In this document: positions 37,201 through 50,856 of the stretch, one piece after another
Numbering within the stretch: the first letter of the stretch is position 1
Layout: every line of letters starts with the position of its first letter
Assembly: GCA_027627225.1 (NCBI GenBank)
Contig: JAPFQT010000384.1
Location: 1-64,000 of the forward strand
DNA length: 64,000 nucleotides
Source of the DNA: Congeria kusceri
Lineage: Eukaryota > Mollusca > Bivalvia > Myida > Dreissenidae
Direction: 5' to 3'
Notes under the pieces: generated by a model
What the model saw: only the letters and a program-made list of their open reading frames with translations
Databases searched by the model: none
Told to the model about the DNA's origin: nothing
Made by a program: the position numbers and the translations under genes

Positions 37201-37304
37201 TGCATAACTTAAGGAAAAGAAGGATCATGTTTGTTGTATATGTAATACGTTCCCGAAATGCGTATACGTCGTACATTTGTTCTCTACAAATACATTCCAT
37301 TTGG
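34210..37304 (+). repeat. Array unit 5 (3,095 bp)
   Basis: The 3' half carries private variants: TGTGGATTAG (about 36027), GTTATCTATGTCTG (36888-36901) and GTGCTTAGTTATTCGG (37005-37020). These recur only in unit 10, 20.3 kb away. Confidence 0.9.
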
Positions 37305-40300
37305 TTATTAGTAATAATCGAATAAGCATCAACACGTGTGTGTCACTATGTAATGTTTATACTATCAATACTAGTGTGATAAAATTAGTTATTATTGATT
37401 GTTAAAATTGTTTACCTTTATCAACATTACATAGTTTAGTCCAACTACATGTTAACAAAGATTTAATTGTTATACAAGTGTGTTTTATCAACGCATTTGA
37501 GAGGAGTGCGATATAAAATGCCATAAATACAGTCAGTCAAATTTGAGTGATTATCCATTTATCTCAGATGATTCGATTCTCTAAACTGTGACAACAGGAT
37601 GTTGCCAACGCACTAGAGTTCAACACCCGAGAATTGGGGAGAGTCAAATAAAGAAGGAGTGTTAGTAATAATCGCATTACCAATCATACATGTGTTCTTA
37701 AATATATTTATGATGTGAGCAATATTATTTAAACAAAACTTTCCATTATTTACCGTTCTATATTTGTTCTCCATAAACACATTGATCTGGCTTTATTTCC
37801 AGCATTCGGGTGCTCTCATTGTCTTATTTACAGTATTATGGCGAGTTGCAGAACTAGGCATGTTTTGACAACTGATACAGTTTTATTGATTGCAATTAGC
37901 CATAAATTCTCCGGGGTAAAGATACCATTATCGTGTCTTTATCGCTCACCTTATTAAGTGCGCTTTCTTCGATTTCAGTCACTGCTACCTATAGCTTCTA
38001 CCTCACTTTTTGATACTGCATTATTGGTAGTGTCACATTTCCAGCATTATGTCGAAATGTAGTGCCTACTGTGTTCGTTTCTTGCTTCTACCTTTCTGTT
38101 TCTGTCCCCACACATTGGGAGGCATTAGACATTGTTCTTAGCGGTCCGTCGGGTCGTACGAACGTACGTACGCACGTCCTGAAATTGTATGGATTCAACT
38201 CCTCTTTTACTGCTGGCGGATTTCGCTCAAACTTTCACATCTTGAAAACCTTAGTGTGTGGGTGATCGTGAGAGATGGAATGTTTGCTGAGTCTACATTT
38301 GGTAGAATTATGGCCCTTTGTCATTATTTCCACTACAGAATATACAAAATATGAACTCCTCTTACAGAGCTGGGCGGATTTAACTGAAACTTTCACAGCT
38401 GGAGAACCTTAATGTGTAGGTGATCGTAAAAGACGAAATTTAGGCTGCGTCCAATTTTGGCAGGTTTATTGCTATTTTTCATTTTTACTACTATAGTTCT
38501 TCTTGAAATTTTTTGGACTCAACACTTTTTGAAGAGCTATGCTGATTTTGTTTCAATGTTTAAACCTGATGAACCAGTATGTGTAGATGATCTAAAAGGA
38601 ATGAATTTTGGAAGATATATGGCCTTTGGCCATTTTTCTACTATAGAATATAGACATGAACTTCTCTTTAACAGTTTTATAAACTTTGTTCAAACTTTTA
38701 CAACAAAAGGGCCTTAGTGTGTGGGTTATCATACATGAAGGCATTTCGGCAGCAACTAATGTTGGCAGAATTATGGCCCTTTTCCACCATAGAATATATA
38801 CTTATCGATATTTTGTGGACTCAGCCTCTCTTGAAGTGCTTGGCGGATGGCGTTCAAACTGTCAAAACTGAAGGACCTTAATGTCTAGGCGATCGCAAAG
38901 GAAGAAATTTCAGCTGCGACCAATTTCTGTAGAAGTATTACCCGTTGTCATTTTTCTACTATAAAATAATTATTAAAAAAAAAATTTGTGGCTAGAATTA
39001 GTGTTGGTCACAAGTCCTTTGTCTGTTTCCAAACATATGTGGTGGGGGCATCCGTGTCTGTGACACATCTAGTTGATACTGTACTGTTGAGTGTACCATA
39101 TTTTAAGAAATATGTCGATTAGCGTGCTGAGTGTTCGCTTACAGCTTGTAGAAATAAAAATTAAAAATTGAAATACATAATTTAGGGTCTACAGTGCGTT
39201 TTATGACCTACATCTGTTCTTGTTCTATATGTTATTAAGCAAGTTTGGGTCTCACTTGCCTGTTTTATATTGGCAATTGCATATTTCAAGGCGGTTTACA
39301 AATATGAGTGAAATATTTGTAACTAAAAGAGCGCATATTTGTCAGTTTTTTTTTACATGCGTAATGACGTTTTCTATTTGATTAAATATATGATATTTTC
39401 TGAAGCATAAAGGTATTCTTTATTAAATTATATAGGTATTAAATCTGGTTGCATTTCAAGCATTAAGTTACATGCGTTTAATTCTTTTGGAAGTATGTTG
39501 AGATGCTTGTGCATGCATGTGAGGCAAATACAAATGTTATTTTATTTATATTCACAAATAATTTTAATTCCATATGCTAATATTTGTGGTAAACGGCTAA
39601 CGGACAGAATAATATTCCGCACTATGTATGCTGATTATTCGATTGTCTTATTCTCTCTGATTTCTCTCCATCATGTTTTTAATTGTAAGCTTTTTATTCA
39701 TACTATGGATTCGAATTCTATCATTATCAGCTTATGCGTACTTATGGCGGATTTCGTGAGTATGCATATATTGGCAATTGCACAGGTTTGTAAATGTATT
39801 TCATGTCTTAAAAGCAGTTATTGCATTGGCCATATATTATAACGCAATTGGATAGCGGGGATTAAATCCCTATTGTCTGAATACATAGTATCTTACCAAG
39901 CATATATTAAATGCGTTTTGATCGATTAGAAAAATATCCTTACCCCTTTAATTTAAGTAGTTTCTATGAAGAATGCTATGTATGTATGTTTCAATAAAAA
40001 ATGACAATGTACTTTGATTTAAAGTACTATCTCTATATATTTAATACTTACCCATATCATATTGAAGTATATCCAAAGAAATGTAAATGATTTGCTTACT
40101 TATTCGGCACCCACATATTTTAAATAGTGTTTTGCTTTTACATATGGTCTGAAAGAATAGCGCACATTTATTTTTGGAAAAAATGTGTATATGCATTCGG
40201 TTTGTTTCAAGTGAATTATCAGTGTCATTGTTGGAATTATCCCCACCCAAGAAATAACTAACAAAGCACGGTGTGAATTTAAATTAGTGCATAACTTAAG

Positions 40301-40391
40301 GAAAAGAAGGATCATGTTTGTTGTATATGTAATACGTTCCCGAAATGCGTATACGTCATACATTTGTTCTCTACAAATACATTCCATTTGG
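37305..40391 (+). repeat. Array unit 6 (3,087 bp)
   Basis: Ordinary unit without insertion. It has lost about 9 bp in the fourth subrepeat (CCCTTTTCCACCATAG near 38778). The subrepeat block is closest to unit 7 (AAGAGCTATGCTGATTTTG shared). Confidence 0.9.
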
Positions 40392-43300
40392 TTATTAGTA
40401 ATAATCGAATAAGCATGAACACGTGTGTGTCACTATGTAATGTTTATACTATCAATACTATTGTGACAAAATTAGTGTTTATTGATTGATAAAATTATTT
40501 ACCTATATCAACATTACATAGTTTAGTCCAACTACATGTTAACAAAGATTTAATTGTTATACAATTGTGTTTTATCAACGCATTTGAGAGGAGTGCGATA
40601 TAAAATGCCATAAATACAATCAGTAAAATTTGAGTGATTATCCATTTATCTCAGATGATTCGATTCTCTAAACTGTGACAACAGGATGGTGCCAACGCAT
40701 TAGAGTTCAACACCCGAGAATTGGGGAGAGTCAAATAAAGAAAGAGTGTTAGTAATAATCGCATTACCAATCATACATGTGTTCTTAAATATATTTATGA
40801 TGCGAGCAATATTATTTAAACAAAACTTTCCATTATTTACCGTTCTATATTTGTTCTAAATAAACACATTGATCTGGCTTTATTTCCAGCATTCGGGTGC
40901 TCTCATTGTCTTATTTACAGTATTATGGCGAGTTGCAGAACTAGGCATGTTTTGACAACTGATACAGTTTTATTGATTGCAATTAGCCATAAATTCTCCT
41001 GGGTAAAGATACCATTATCGTGTCTTTATCGCTCACCTTATTAAGTGCGCTTTTTTCGATTTCAGTCACTGCTACCTATAGCTTCTACCTCACTTTTTGA
41101 TACTGCATTATTGGTAGTGTCACATTTCCAGCATTATGTCGAAATGTAGTGCCTACTGTGTTCGTTTCTTGCTTCTACCTTTCTGTTTCTGTCCCCACAC
41201 ATTGGGAGGCATTAGACATTGTTCTTAGCGGTCCGTCGGGTCGTACGAACGTACGTACGCACGTCCTGAAATTGTATGGATTCAACTCCTCTTTTACTGC
41301 TGGCGGATTTCGCTCAAACTTTCACATCTTGAAAACCTTAGTGTGTGGGTGATCGTGAGAGATGGAATGTTTGCTGAGACTACATTTGGTAGAATTATGG
41401 CCCTTTGTCATTATTTCCACTACAGAATATACAAAATATGAACTCCTCTTACAGAGCTGGGCGGATTTAACTGAAACGTTCACAGCTGGAGAACCTTAAT
41501 GTGTAGGTGATCGTAAAAGACGAAATTTAGGCTGCGTCCAATTTTGGCAGGTTTATTGCTATTTTTCATTTTTACTACTATAGTACTTCTTGAAATTTTT
41601 TGGACTCAACACTTTTTGAAGAGCTATGCTGATTTTGTTTCAATGTTTAAAGCTGAGGAACCAGTATGTGTAAATGATCTAAAAGGAATGAATTTTGGAA
41701 GATATATGGCCTTTGGCCATTTTTCTACTATAGAATATAGACATGAACTTCTCTTTAACAGTTTTATAAACTTTGTTCAAAATTTTACAACAAAAGGGCC
41801 TTAGTGTGTGGGTTATCATACATGAAGGCATTTCGGCAGCAACTAATGTTGGCAGAATTATGGCCCTTTTCCACTTTTCCACCATAGAATATATTCTTAT
41901 CGATATTTTGTGGACTCAGCCTCTCTTGAAATGCTTGGCGGATGGCGTTCAAACTGTCAAAACTGAAGGACATTAATGTCTAGGCTATCGCAAAGGAAGA
42001 AATTTCAGCTGCGACCAATTTCTGTAGAAGTATTACCCTTTGTCATTTTTCTACTATAAAATAATTATAAAAAAAATAATTTTTGTAGCTAGAATTAGTG
42101 TTGGCGACAAGTCCTTTGTCTGTTTCCAAACATATGTGGTGGGGGCATCCGTGTCTGTGACACATCTAGTTGATACTGTACTGTTGAGTGTACCATATTT
42201 TAAGAAATATGTCGATTAGCGTGCTGAGTGTTCGCTTACAGCTTGTAGAAATAAAAATTAAAAATTGAAATGCATAATTTAGGGTCTACAGTGCGTTTTA
42301 TGACCTACATCTGTTCTTGTTCTATATGTTATTAAGCAAGTTTGGGTCTCACTTGCCTGTTTTATATTGGAAATTGCATATTTAAAGGCGGTTTACAAAT
42401 ATGAGTGATATATTTGTAACTAAAAGAGCGCATATTTGTCAACAGTCAGTGTTTTTTACATGCGTAATGACGTTTTCTATTTGATTAAATATATGATATT
42501 TTCTGAAGCATAAAGGTATTCTTTATTAAATAATAAAGGTATTAAATCTGGTTGCATTTCAAGCATTAAGTTACATGCGTTTATTTCTTTTGGAAGTATG
42601 TTGAGATGATTGTGCATTCATGTGAGGCAAATACAAATGTTATTTTATTTATTTTTACAAATAATTTTATTTCCATATGCTAATATTTGTGGTAAACGGC
42701 TAACGGACAGAATAATATTCCGCACTATGTATGCTGATTATTCGATTGTCTTATTCTCTCTGATTTCTCTCCATCATGTTTTTAATTGTAAGCATTTTAT
42801 TCATACTATGGATTCGATTTCTATCTTTATCAGCTTATGCGTACTTATGGCGGATTTCCTGTGTATGAATATCTTGGCAATTGCACAGGTTTGTAAATGT
42901 ATTTCATGTCTTAAATGCAGTTATTGCATTGGCCATATATTATAACGCAGTTGGATAGCGGGGATTAAATCCCTATTGTCTGAATACATAGTATCTTACC
43001 AAGCATATATTAAATGCGTTTTGATCTGTTAGAAAAATATCCTTACACCTTTAATTTAAGTAGTTTCTATGAAGAATGCAATGTATGTTTGTTTCAATAA
43101 AAAAGGACAATGTACTTTGATTTAAATTACTATCTCTATACATTTAATACTTACCCATATCATATTGAAGTATATCCAAACAAATGTAAATAATTTGCTT
43201 ACTTATTCGGCACCCACATATTTTAAATAGTGTTTTGCTTTTACATATGGTCTGAAAGAATAGCGCACATTTATTTTTGGAAAAAATGTGTATATGCATT

Positions 43301-43494
43301 CGGTTTGTTTTAAGTGAATGATCAGTGTCATTGTTGGAATTATCCCCACCCAAGAAATAACTAACAAAGCACGGTGTGAATTTAAATTAGTGCATAACTT
43401 AAGGAAAAGAAGGATCATGTTTGTTGTATATGTAATACGTTCCCGAAATGCGTATACGTCATACATTTGTTCTCTACAAATACATTCCATTTGG
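40392..43494 (+). repeat. Array unit 7 (3,103 bp)
   Basis: Ordinary unit. Its 5' end shares GCCAACGCATTAGAG with unit 10, which suggests that the 5' and 3' halves of units have different histories. Confidence 0.9.
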
Positions 43495-45426
43495 TTATTA
43501 GTAATAATCGAATAAGCATGAAAACGTGTGTGTCACAATGTAATGTTTATACTATCAATACTATTGTGACAAAATTAGTTATTATTGATTGTTAATGTTA
43601 TTTACCTTTACCACCGTTACATAGTTTAGTCCAACTACAGGTTAACAAAGATTTAATTGTTATGCAAGTGTATTTTATCAACGCATTTGAGAGGAGTGCG
43701 ATATAAAATGCCATAAATACAGTCAGTCAAATTTGAGTGATTATCCATTTATCTCAGATGATTCGATTCTCTAAACTATGACAACAGGATGGGGCTAACG
43801 CACTAGAGTTCAACATCCGAGAATTGGGGAGAGTCAAATAAAGAAAGAGTGTTAGTAATAATCGCATTACCAATCATACATGTGTTCTTAAATATATTTA
43901 TGATGCGAGCAATATTATTTAAACAAAACTTTCCATTATTTACCGTTCTATATTTGTTCTCCATAAACACATTGATCTGGCTTTATTTACAGGATTCGGG
44001 TGCTCTCATTGTCTTATTTACAGTATTATGGCGAGTTGCAGAACTAGGGTTGTTTTGACAACTGATACAGTTTTATTGATTGCAATTAGCCATAAATTCT
44101 CCGGGGTAAAGATACCATTATCGTGTCTTTATAGCTCACCTTATTAAGTGCAGTTCTTTCGATTTCAGTCACTGCTACATATAGCTTCTACCTCACTTTT
44201 TGATACTACATTATTGGTAGTGTCACATTTCCAGCATTATGTCGAAATGTAGTGCCTACTGTGTTCGTTTCTTGCTTCTACCTTTCTGTTTCTGTCCCCA
44301 CACATTGTGAGGCATTAGACATTGTTCTTAGCGGTCCGTCGGGTCGTACGAACGAACGTACGCACGTCCTGAAATTGTATGGATTCAACTCCTCTTTTAC
44401 TGCTGGCGGATTTCGCTCAAACTTTCACATCTTTAGAACCTTAGTGTGTGGGTGATCGTGAGAGATGGAATGTTTGCTGAGACTACATTTGGTAGAATTA
44501 TGGCCCTTTGTCATTATTTCCACTATAGAATATACAAAATACGAACTCCTCTTACAGAGCTGGGCGGATTTAACTGAAACGTTCACAGCTGGAGAACCTT
44601 AATGTGTAGGTGATCGTAAAAGAGGAAATTTAGGCTGCGTCCAATTTTGGCAGGTTTATTGCTATTTTTCATTTTTACTACTATAAGAATTCTTGAAATT
44701 TTTTAGACTCAACACTTTTTGAAGTGCTAGGCTGATTTTGCTTCAATGTTTAAATCTGAGGAACCAGTATGTGTAGATGATCTAAAAGGAATGAATTTTG
44801 GAAGATATATGGACTTTGGCCATTTTTCTACTATAGAATATAGACATGAACTTCTCTTTAACAGTTTGATAAACTTTGTTCAAACTTTTACAACAAAAGG
44901 GCCTTAATGTGTGGATTATCATACATGAAGGCATTTCGGCAGCGACTAATGTTGGCAGAATTATGGCCCTTTTCCACTTTTCCACCATAGAATATATACT
45001 TATCGATATTTTGTGGACTCAGCCTCTCTTGAAATGCTTGGCGGATGGCGTTCAAACTGTCAAAACTGAAGGACATTAATGTCTAGGCGATCGCAAAGGA
45101 AGAAATTTTAGCTGCGACCAATTTCTGTAAAAGTATTACCCTTTGTCATTTTTCTACTATAAAATAATTATAAAAAAATATTCATTTTGTGGCTAGAATT
45201 AGTGTTGGCGACAAGTCCTTTGTCTGTTTCCAAACATATGTGGTGTGACACATCTAGTTGATACTGTACTGTTGAGTGTACCATATTTTAAGAAATATGT
45301 CGATTAGCGTGCTGAGTGTTCGCTTACAGCTTGTAGAAATAAAAATTAAAAATTGAAATGCATAATTTAGGGTCTACAGTGCGTTTTATGACCTACATCT
45401 GTTCTTGTTCTATATGTTATTAAGCA

Positions 45427-45433
45427 AGTTTGG
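45427..45433 (+). repeat. Target-site duplication, left, LINE copy A (AGTTTGG)
   Basis: AGTTTGG occurs here and again at 47761-47767 after the poly(A) tail. Uninterrupted units have a single AAGTTTGGGTCTC. Confidence 0.75.
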
Positions 45434-47495
45434 TTTTATCAAAGGCAGGTTCATAGGTGAAAACACTCGACTAATCTACGACATTTTGAAATACACTGAG
45501 GAAAATAATATTCCCGGACTTCTCCTACTTATAGATTTTGAAAAGGCTTTTGATTCCTTGTCATGGAGGTTTGTAAACAAAACACTCTCCTTGTTTAATT
45601 TCGGTCCTGACATGAAAAAATGGTTTAACGTTTTGTATAAGGATAGCATTTCAGCAGTAACGCAGTGTGGGTCGTTATCTGAGTTTTTTCAAATACAACG
45701 TGGTTGTCGTCAAGGTGATCCCCTCAGTTGTTATATTTTTATTTTATGCGCTAAAATTTTGTCTCTTAAACTCAGGGCAAATCCCAAAATCAAAGGAATC
45801 AAAATCGATAATACTGAATATAAGTTATCGCAATTTGCTGATGATACGTCTATACTCCTGGATGGCTCTGCAGAATCCCTTAATGAAACCTTAGATGATT
45901 TGTCGCATTTCACATTGTGCTCTGGCTTAAAGGTAAATTTCGACAAAACCAAAGTAGTTTGGATAGGGACGCATAAATTCAGTTCCGAAAGCATAAAAAC
46001 TAGATGGAAGTTAAAATGGAACCAGCATACTTTTGATATTTAACATTTCATGTCGATCTTGATAAGATGATAGATCTTAATTATATGGATAAATTGTATA
46101 GAATTAGAACGCTGCTTAAAAACTGGTCCAGAAGGATATTAACTCCCATTGGAAGGATACAAGTAATAAAAACGATTGCTTTGCCAGTGCTTAACCACTT
46201 ATTTGTTTCACTTCCCAATCCACCACATAGAATATTGGTTGAGCTTAATGATCTCTTTTTAAACTTTGTGTGGAATGGGAGTTCAAAAATTAACAAAAAT
46301 GTACTTATTAAAGAATATACTGAAGGAGGTCTTAATATGGTCGACATCTTTTCATTTATAATTGCGTTGAAATGTTCTTGGATACGAAGGATCATCACAG
46401 GAAATGGTAAATGGATTAATATTGTAAAAATGATAATAGACACCCTAAAACTTTACAACTGTGGTGTTCACTATCCAGAAAACCTTATAAATAAAACAGG
46501 CAATGCTTTTTGGAAAGACACTTTAAAATCGTTTGTTGATTTCCGCAAAGCAGAATCATTAAATATAAAATACATATTACAAACCCCAATATTCTATAAT
46601 CCTGATATAACGATCGGTAATCAAAGTGTATTCCTCAAAACATGGTTTGAAAATGGCGTGCATTTTATCTGCGATTTGATCAAAAACAACGATGGGTTAG
46701 AATTATATAGCTATGAAGAACTGTGTAACAGATTTAATTTCTATCCAAACTACTTGCATTACATAGGTATTACTAATGTAGTTACTAAATACTTGAAGAA
46801 ATATGGTTTGTTCGATAAAACATCTGCTCTGAATACGATTGCAGATTTTGACTTTGTTAAGCCTTTTGTTCCCCTTCAAGTGATATCCATTTTAAAATAT
46901 CAAAAAGGTACCCAACCCATGTATAGTATTGTTAAAACAAATGACACTTTACCAGTCTGTATGTCAAAATGGACGAGCATTTTTGAAAATATTGAATTAA
47001 AAGACTGGAACCATATCTTTAATATGCCATTTTGTATAACCAAAGATTCTACGCTACAATGGTTCCAGTATAGAATTATACACCGAATTATTGGTACCAA
47101 CTATTTTTTGTATAAAATCAATTATAAATCGTCAGCTGAATGCTCTTTCTATCATGATATGTCGGAAACAATTGGGCACATTTTTTGGGAATGTAAAATA
47201 CGTTAAAAAATTTATTGCTGATTTGTTTGAAGGTTTTGAGGTATTCGCTGACTTCATAAATGCACCCTCTTTCATGTTAGGACATAAAAACACAAGTAGT
47301 CCTCTTAATCTAACATTCCTTCTCACTAAAAGGTTTATTTATAATTGTAAAATGAATCAAACATTACCTACCGTTATCGCGGCAAGATCATTCTTTTCTA
47401 TCCAGTATCATATTTTGAAGGAAATGAACTTCTTCTGCAATTTAGATTCTAACTTAATAACTACATGGGACATTTTGTTAAATCTGTATCGTTAA
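45434..47495 (+). pseudogene. LINE ORF2 fragment in copy A (RT plus C-terminal region)
   Basis: The frame enters at GFIKGRFIGENTRLIYDI. Motif A is LLLIDFEKAFDSLSW with the catalytic Asp present. Motif B is QRGCRQGDPLSCYIF and motif C is QFADDTSILL, so the remaining palm looks chemically intact. A frameshift near 46040 ends this frame at TFDI, and the next continues as LDKMIDLNYMDKLYRIRTLL. Copy B shares this lesion. A second, private 1-bp insertion (GTAAAATACG, about 47198) breaks the frame after HIFWEC, and the rest runs in another frame to a natural-looking stop at 47495 (LLNLYR). The endonuclease is absent. The first nine codons of the longest open frame (from 45405) belong to the satellite, not to the element. 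Confidence 0.9.
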
Positions 47496-47759
47496 GAACA
47501 TTGTGACTTGCATATTTTATCCGTATATTCAAAATTTCAATATGTCTATCAATTTGTATATTGCTGTTTAAGCAATTATGATATTATTGTTAATACGCAA
47601 TTGTGAGCACTTGTCTTCATTGTAATATTATTTATCATGCATGTTGAACTATTATCAATACTCATGATGTACGGTGTGGAGGGGGATGCCCTCGACCCTC
47701 ACACACCTATTGACGAGGAAAATAAAATATATAGAACGGAAAAAAAAAAAAAAAAAAAA
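45434..47759 (+). mobile_element. 5'-truncated LINE, copy A (2,326 bp, poly(A) tail)
   Basis: Insertion into unit 8 bounded by 7-bp target duplications. It starts inside the RT domain and runs through ORF2 and a 3' UTR. The 3' UTR has GGAGGGGGATGCCC, CTCGACCC and an AATAAA, and ends in 20 A residues (47740-47759). Motif style (QRGCRQGDPLS, FADD) suggests the L1/Tx1 side of the LINE tree, which I infer and have not tested. It is unrelated in type to the TTAC-tailed LINE at 4.4-6.1 kb. Confidence 0.92.
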
Positions 47760-50700
47760 CAGTTTGGGTCTCACTTGCCTGTTTTATATTGGCAATTGCA
47801 TATTTCAAGGCGGTTTACAAATATGAGTGATATATTTGTAACTAAAAGAGCGCATATTTGTCAGTTTTTTATTACATGCGTAATGACGTTTTCTATTTGA
47901 TTAAATATATGATATTTTCTGAAGCATAAAGGTATTCTTTATTAAATAATAAAGGTATTAAATCTGGTTGCATTTCAAGCATTAAGTTACATGCGTTTAT
48001 TTCTTTTGGAAGTATGTTGAGATACTTGTGCATGCATGTGAGGCAAATACAAATGTTATTTTATTTATTTTCACAAATAATTTTATTTCCATATGCTAAT
48101 ATTTGTGGTAAACGGCTAACGGACAGAATAATATTCCGCATTATGTATGCTGACTATTCGATTGTCTTATTCTCTCTGATTTTTCTCCATCATGTTTTTA
48201 ATTGTAAGCATTTTATTCATACTATGGATTCGATTTCTATCTTTATCAGCTTATGCGTACTTATGGCGGATTTCCTGTGTATGAATATCTTGGCAATTGC
48301 ACAGGTTTGTAAATGTATTTCATGTCTTAAATGCAGTTATTGCATTGGCCATATATTATAACGCAATTGGATAGCGGGGATTAAATCCCTATTGTCTGAA
48401 TACATAGTATCTTACCAAGCATATATTAAATGCGTTTGATCTATTAGAAAAATATCCTTACACCTTTAATTTAAGTAGTTTCTATGAAGAATGCAATGTA
48501 TGTTTGTTTCAATAAAAAAGGACAATGTACTTTGATTTAAAGTACTATCTCTATACATTTAATACTTACCCATATCATATTGAAGTATATCCAAACAAAT
48601 GTAAATAATTTGCTTACTTATTCGGCACCCACATATTTTAAATAGTGTTTTGCTTTTACATATGGTCTGAAAGAATAGCGCACATTTCTTTTTGGAAAAA
48701 ATGTGTATATGCATTCGGTTTGTTTTAAGTGAATGATCAGTGTCATTGTTGGAATTATCCCCACCCAAGAAATAACTAACAAAGCACGGTGTGAATTTAA
48801 ATTAGTGCATAACTTAAGGAAAAGAAGGATCATGTTTGTTGTATATGTAATACGTTCCCGAAATGCGTATACGTCATACATTTGTTCTCTACAAATACAT
48901 TCCATTTGGTTATTAGTAATAATCGAATAAGCATGAAAACGTGTGTGTCACAATGTAATGTTTATACTATCAATACTATTGTGACAAAATTAGTTATTAT
49001 TAATTGTTAAAGTTATTTACCTTTACCACCATTACATAGTTTAGTCCAACTACATGTTAACAAAGATTTAATTGTTATGCAAGTGTATTTTATCAACGCA
49101 TTTGAGAGGAGTGCGATATAAAATGCCATAAATGCAGTCAGTCAAATTTGAGTGATTATCCATTTATCTCAGATGATTCGATTCTCAAAACTATGACAAC
49201 AGGATGGGGCTAACGCACTAGAGTTCAACATCCGAGAATTGGGGAGAGTCAAATAAAGAAAGAGTGTTAGTAATAATCGCATTACCAATCATACATGTGT
49301 TCTTAAATATATTTATGATGCGAGCAATATTATTTAAACAAAACTTTCCATTATTTACCGTTCTATATTTGTTCTCCATAAACACATTGATCTGGCTTTA
49401 TTTACAGGATTCGGGTGCTCTCATTGTCTTAATTATGGCGAGTTGCAGAACTAGGCATGTTTTGACAACTGATACAGTTTTATTGATTGCAATTAGCCAT
49501 AAATTCTCCGGGGTAAAGATACCATTATCGTGTCTTTATAGCTCACCTTATTAAGTGCAGTTCTTTCGATTTCAGTCACTGCTACATATAGCTTCTACCT
49601 CACTTTTTGATACTGCATTATTGGTAGTGTCACATTTCCAGCATTATGTCGAAAAGTAGTGCCTACTGTGTTCGTTTCTTGCTTCTACCTTTCTGTTTCT
49701 GTCCCCACACATTGGGAGGCATTAGACATTGTTCTTAGCGGTCCGTCGGGTCGTACGAACGAACGTACGCACGTCCTGAAATTGTATGGATTCAACTCCT
49801 CTTTTACTGCTGGCGGATTTCGCTCAAACTTTCACATCTTTAGAACCTTAGTGTGTGGGTGATCGTGAGAGATGGAATGTTTGCTGAGACTACATTTGGT
49901 AGAATTATGGCCCTTTGTCATTATTTCCACTATAGAATATACAAAATATGAACTCCTCTTACAGAGCTGGGCGGATTTAACTGAAACGTTCACAGCTGGA
50001 GAACCTTAATGTGTAGGTGATCGTAAAAGACGAAATTTAGGCTGCGTCCAATTTTGGCAGGTTTATTGCTATTTTTCATTTTTACTACTGTAAGAATTCT
50101 TGAAATTTTTTGGACTCAACACTTTTTGAAGTGCTAGGCTGATTTTGCTTCAATGTTTAAATCTGAGGAACCAGTATGTGTAGATGATCTAAAAGGAATG
50201 AATTTTGGAAGATATATGGACTTTGGCCATTTTTCTACTATAGAATATAGACATGAACTTCTCTTTAGCAGTTTGATAAACTTTGTTCAAACTTTTACAA
50301 CAAAGGGGCCTTAATGTGTGGATTATCATACATGAAGGCATTTCGGCAGCGACTAATGTTGGCAGAATTATGGCCCTTTTCCACTTTTCCACCATAGAAT
50401 ATATACTTATCGATATTTTGTGGACTCAGCCTCTCTTGAAATGCTTGGCGGATGGCGTCAAAAAAGTCAAAACTGAAGGACATTAATGTCTAGGCGATCG
50501 CAAAGGAAGAAATTTTAGCTGCGACCAATTTCTGTAGAAGTATTACCCTTTGTCATTTTTCTACTATAAAATAATTATAAAAAAATATTCATTTTGTGGC
50601 TAGAATTAGTGTTGGCGACAAGTCCTTTGTCTGTTTCCAAACATATGTGGTGGGGGCATCCGTGTCTGTGACACATCTAGTTGATACTGTACTGTTGAGT

Positions 50701-50856
50701 GTTCCATATTTTAAGAAATATGTCGATTAGCGTGCTGAGTGTTCGCTTACAGCTTGTAGAAATAAAAATTAAAAATTGAAATGCATAATTTAGGGTCTAC
50801 AGTGCGTTTTATGACCTACATCTGTTCTTGTTCTATATGTTATTAAGCAAGTTTGG

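Larger units (their letters stand above)
43495..48909 (+). repeat. Array unit 8 (5,415 bp, contains LINE copy A)
   Basis: A unit of about 3.09 kb interrupted at 45434 by a LINE. It shares private variants with unit 9: TTTACAGGATTCGG at 43986, GAACGAACGTACG at 44350 and AAGAATTCTTG at about 44687. It also has its own 16-bp loss near 45245, where GGGGGCATCCGTGTCT is missing. Confidence 0.92.

Noticed and set aside
45405..45433. Start codon of the RT frame as a real LINE start
   Set aside because: The first codons belong to the satellite unit (TTCTATATGTTATTAAGC is found in all units). The element starts later, in mid-domain.
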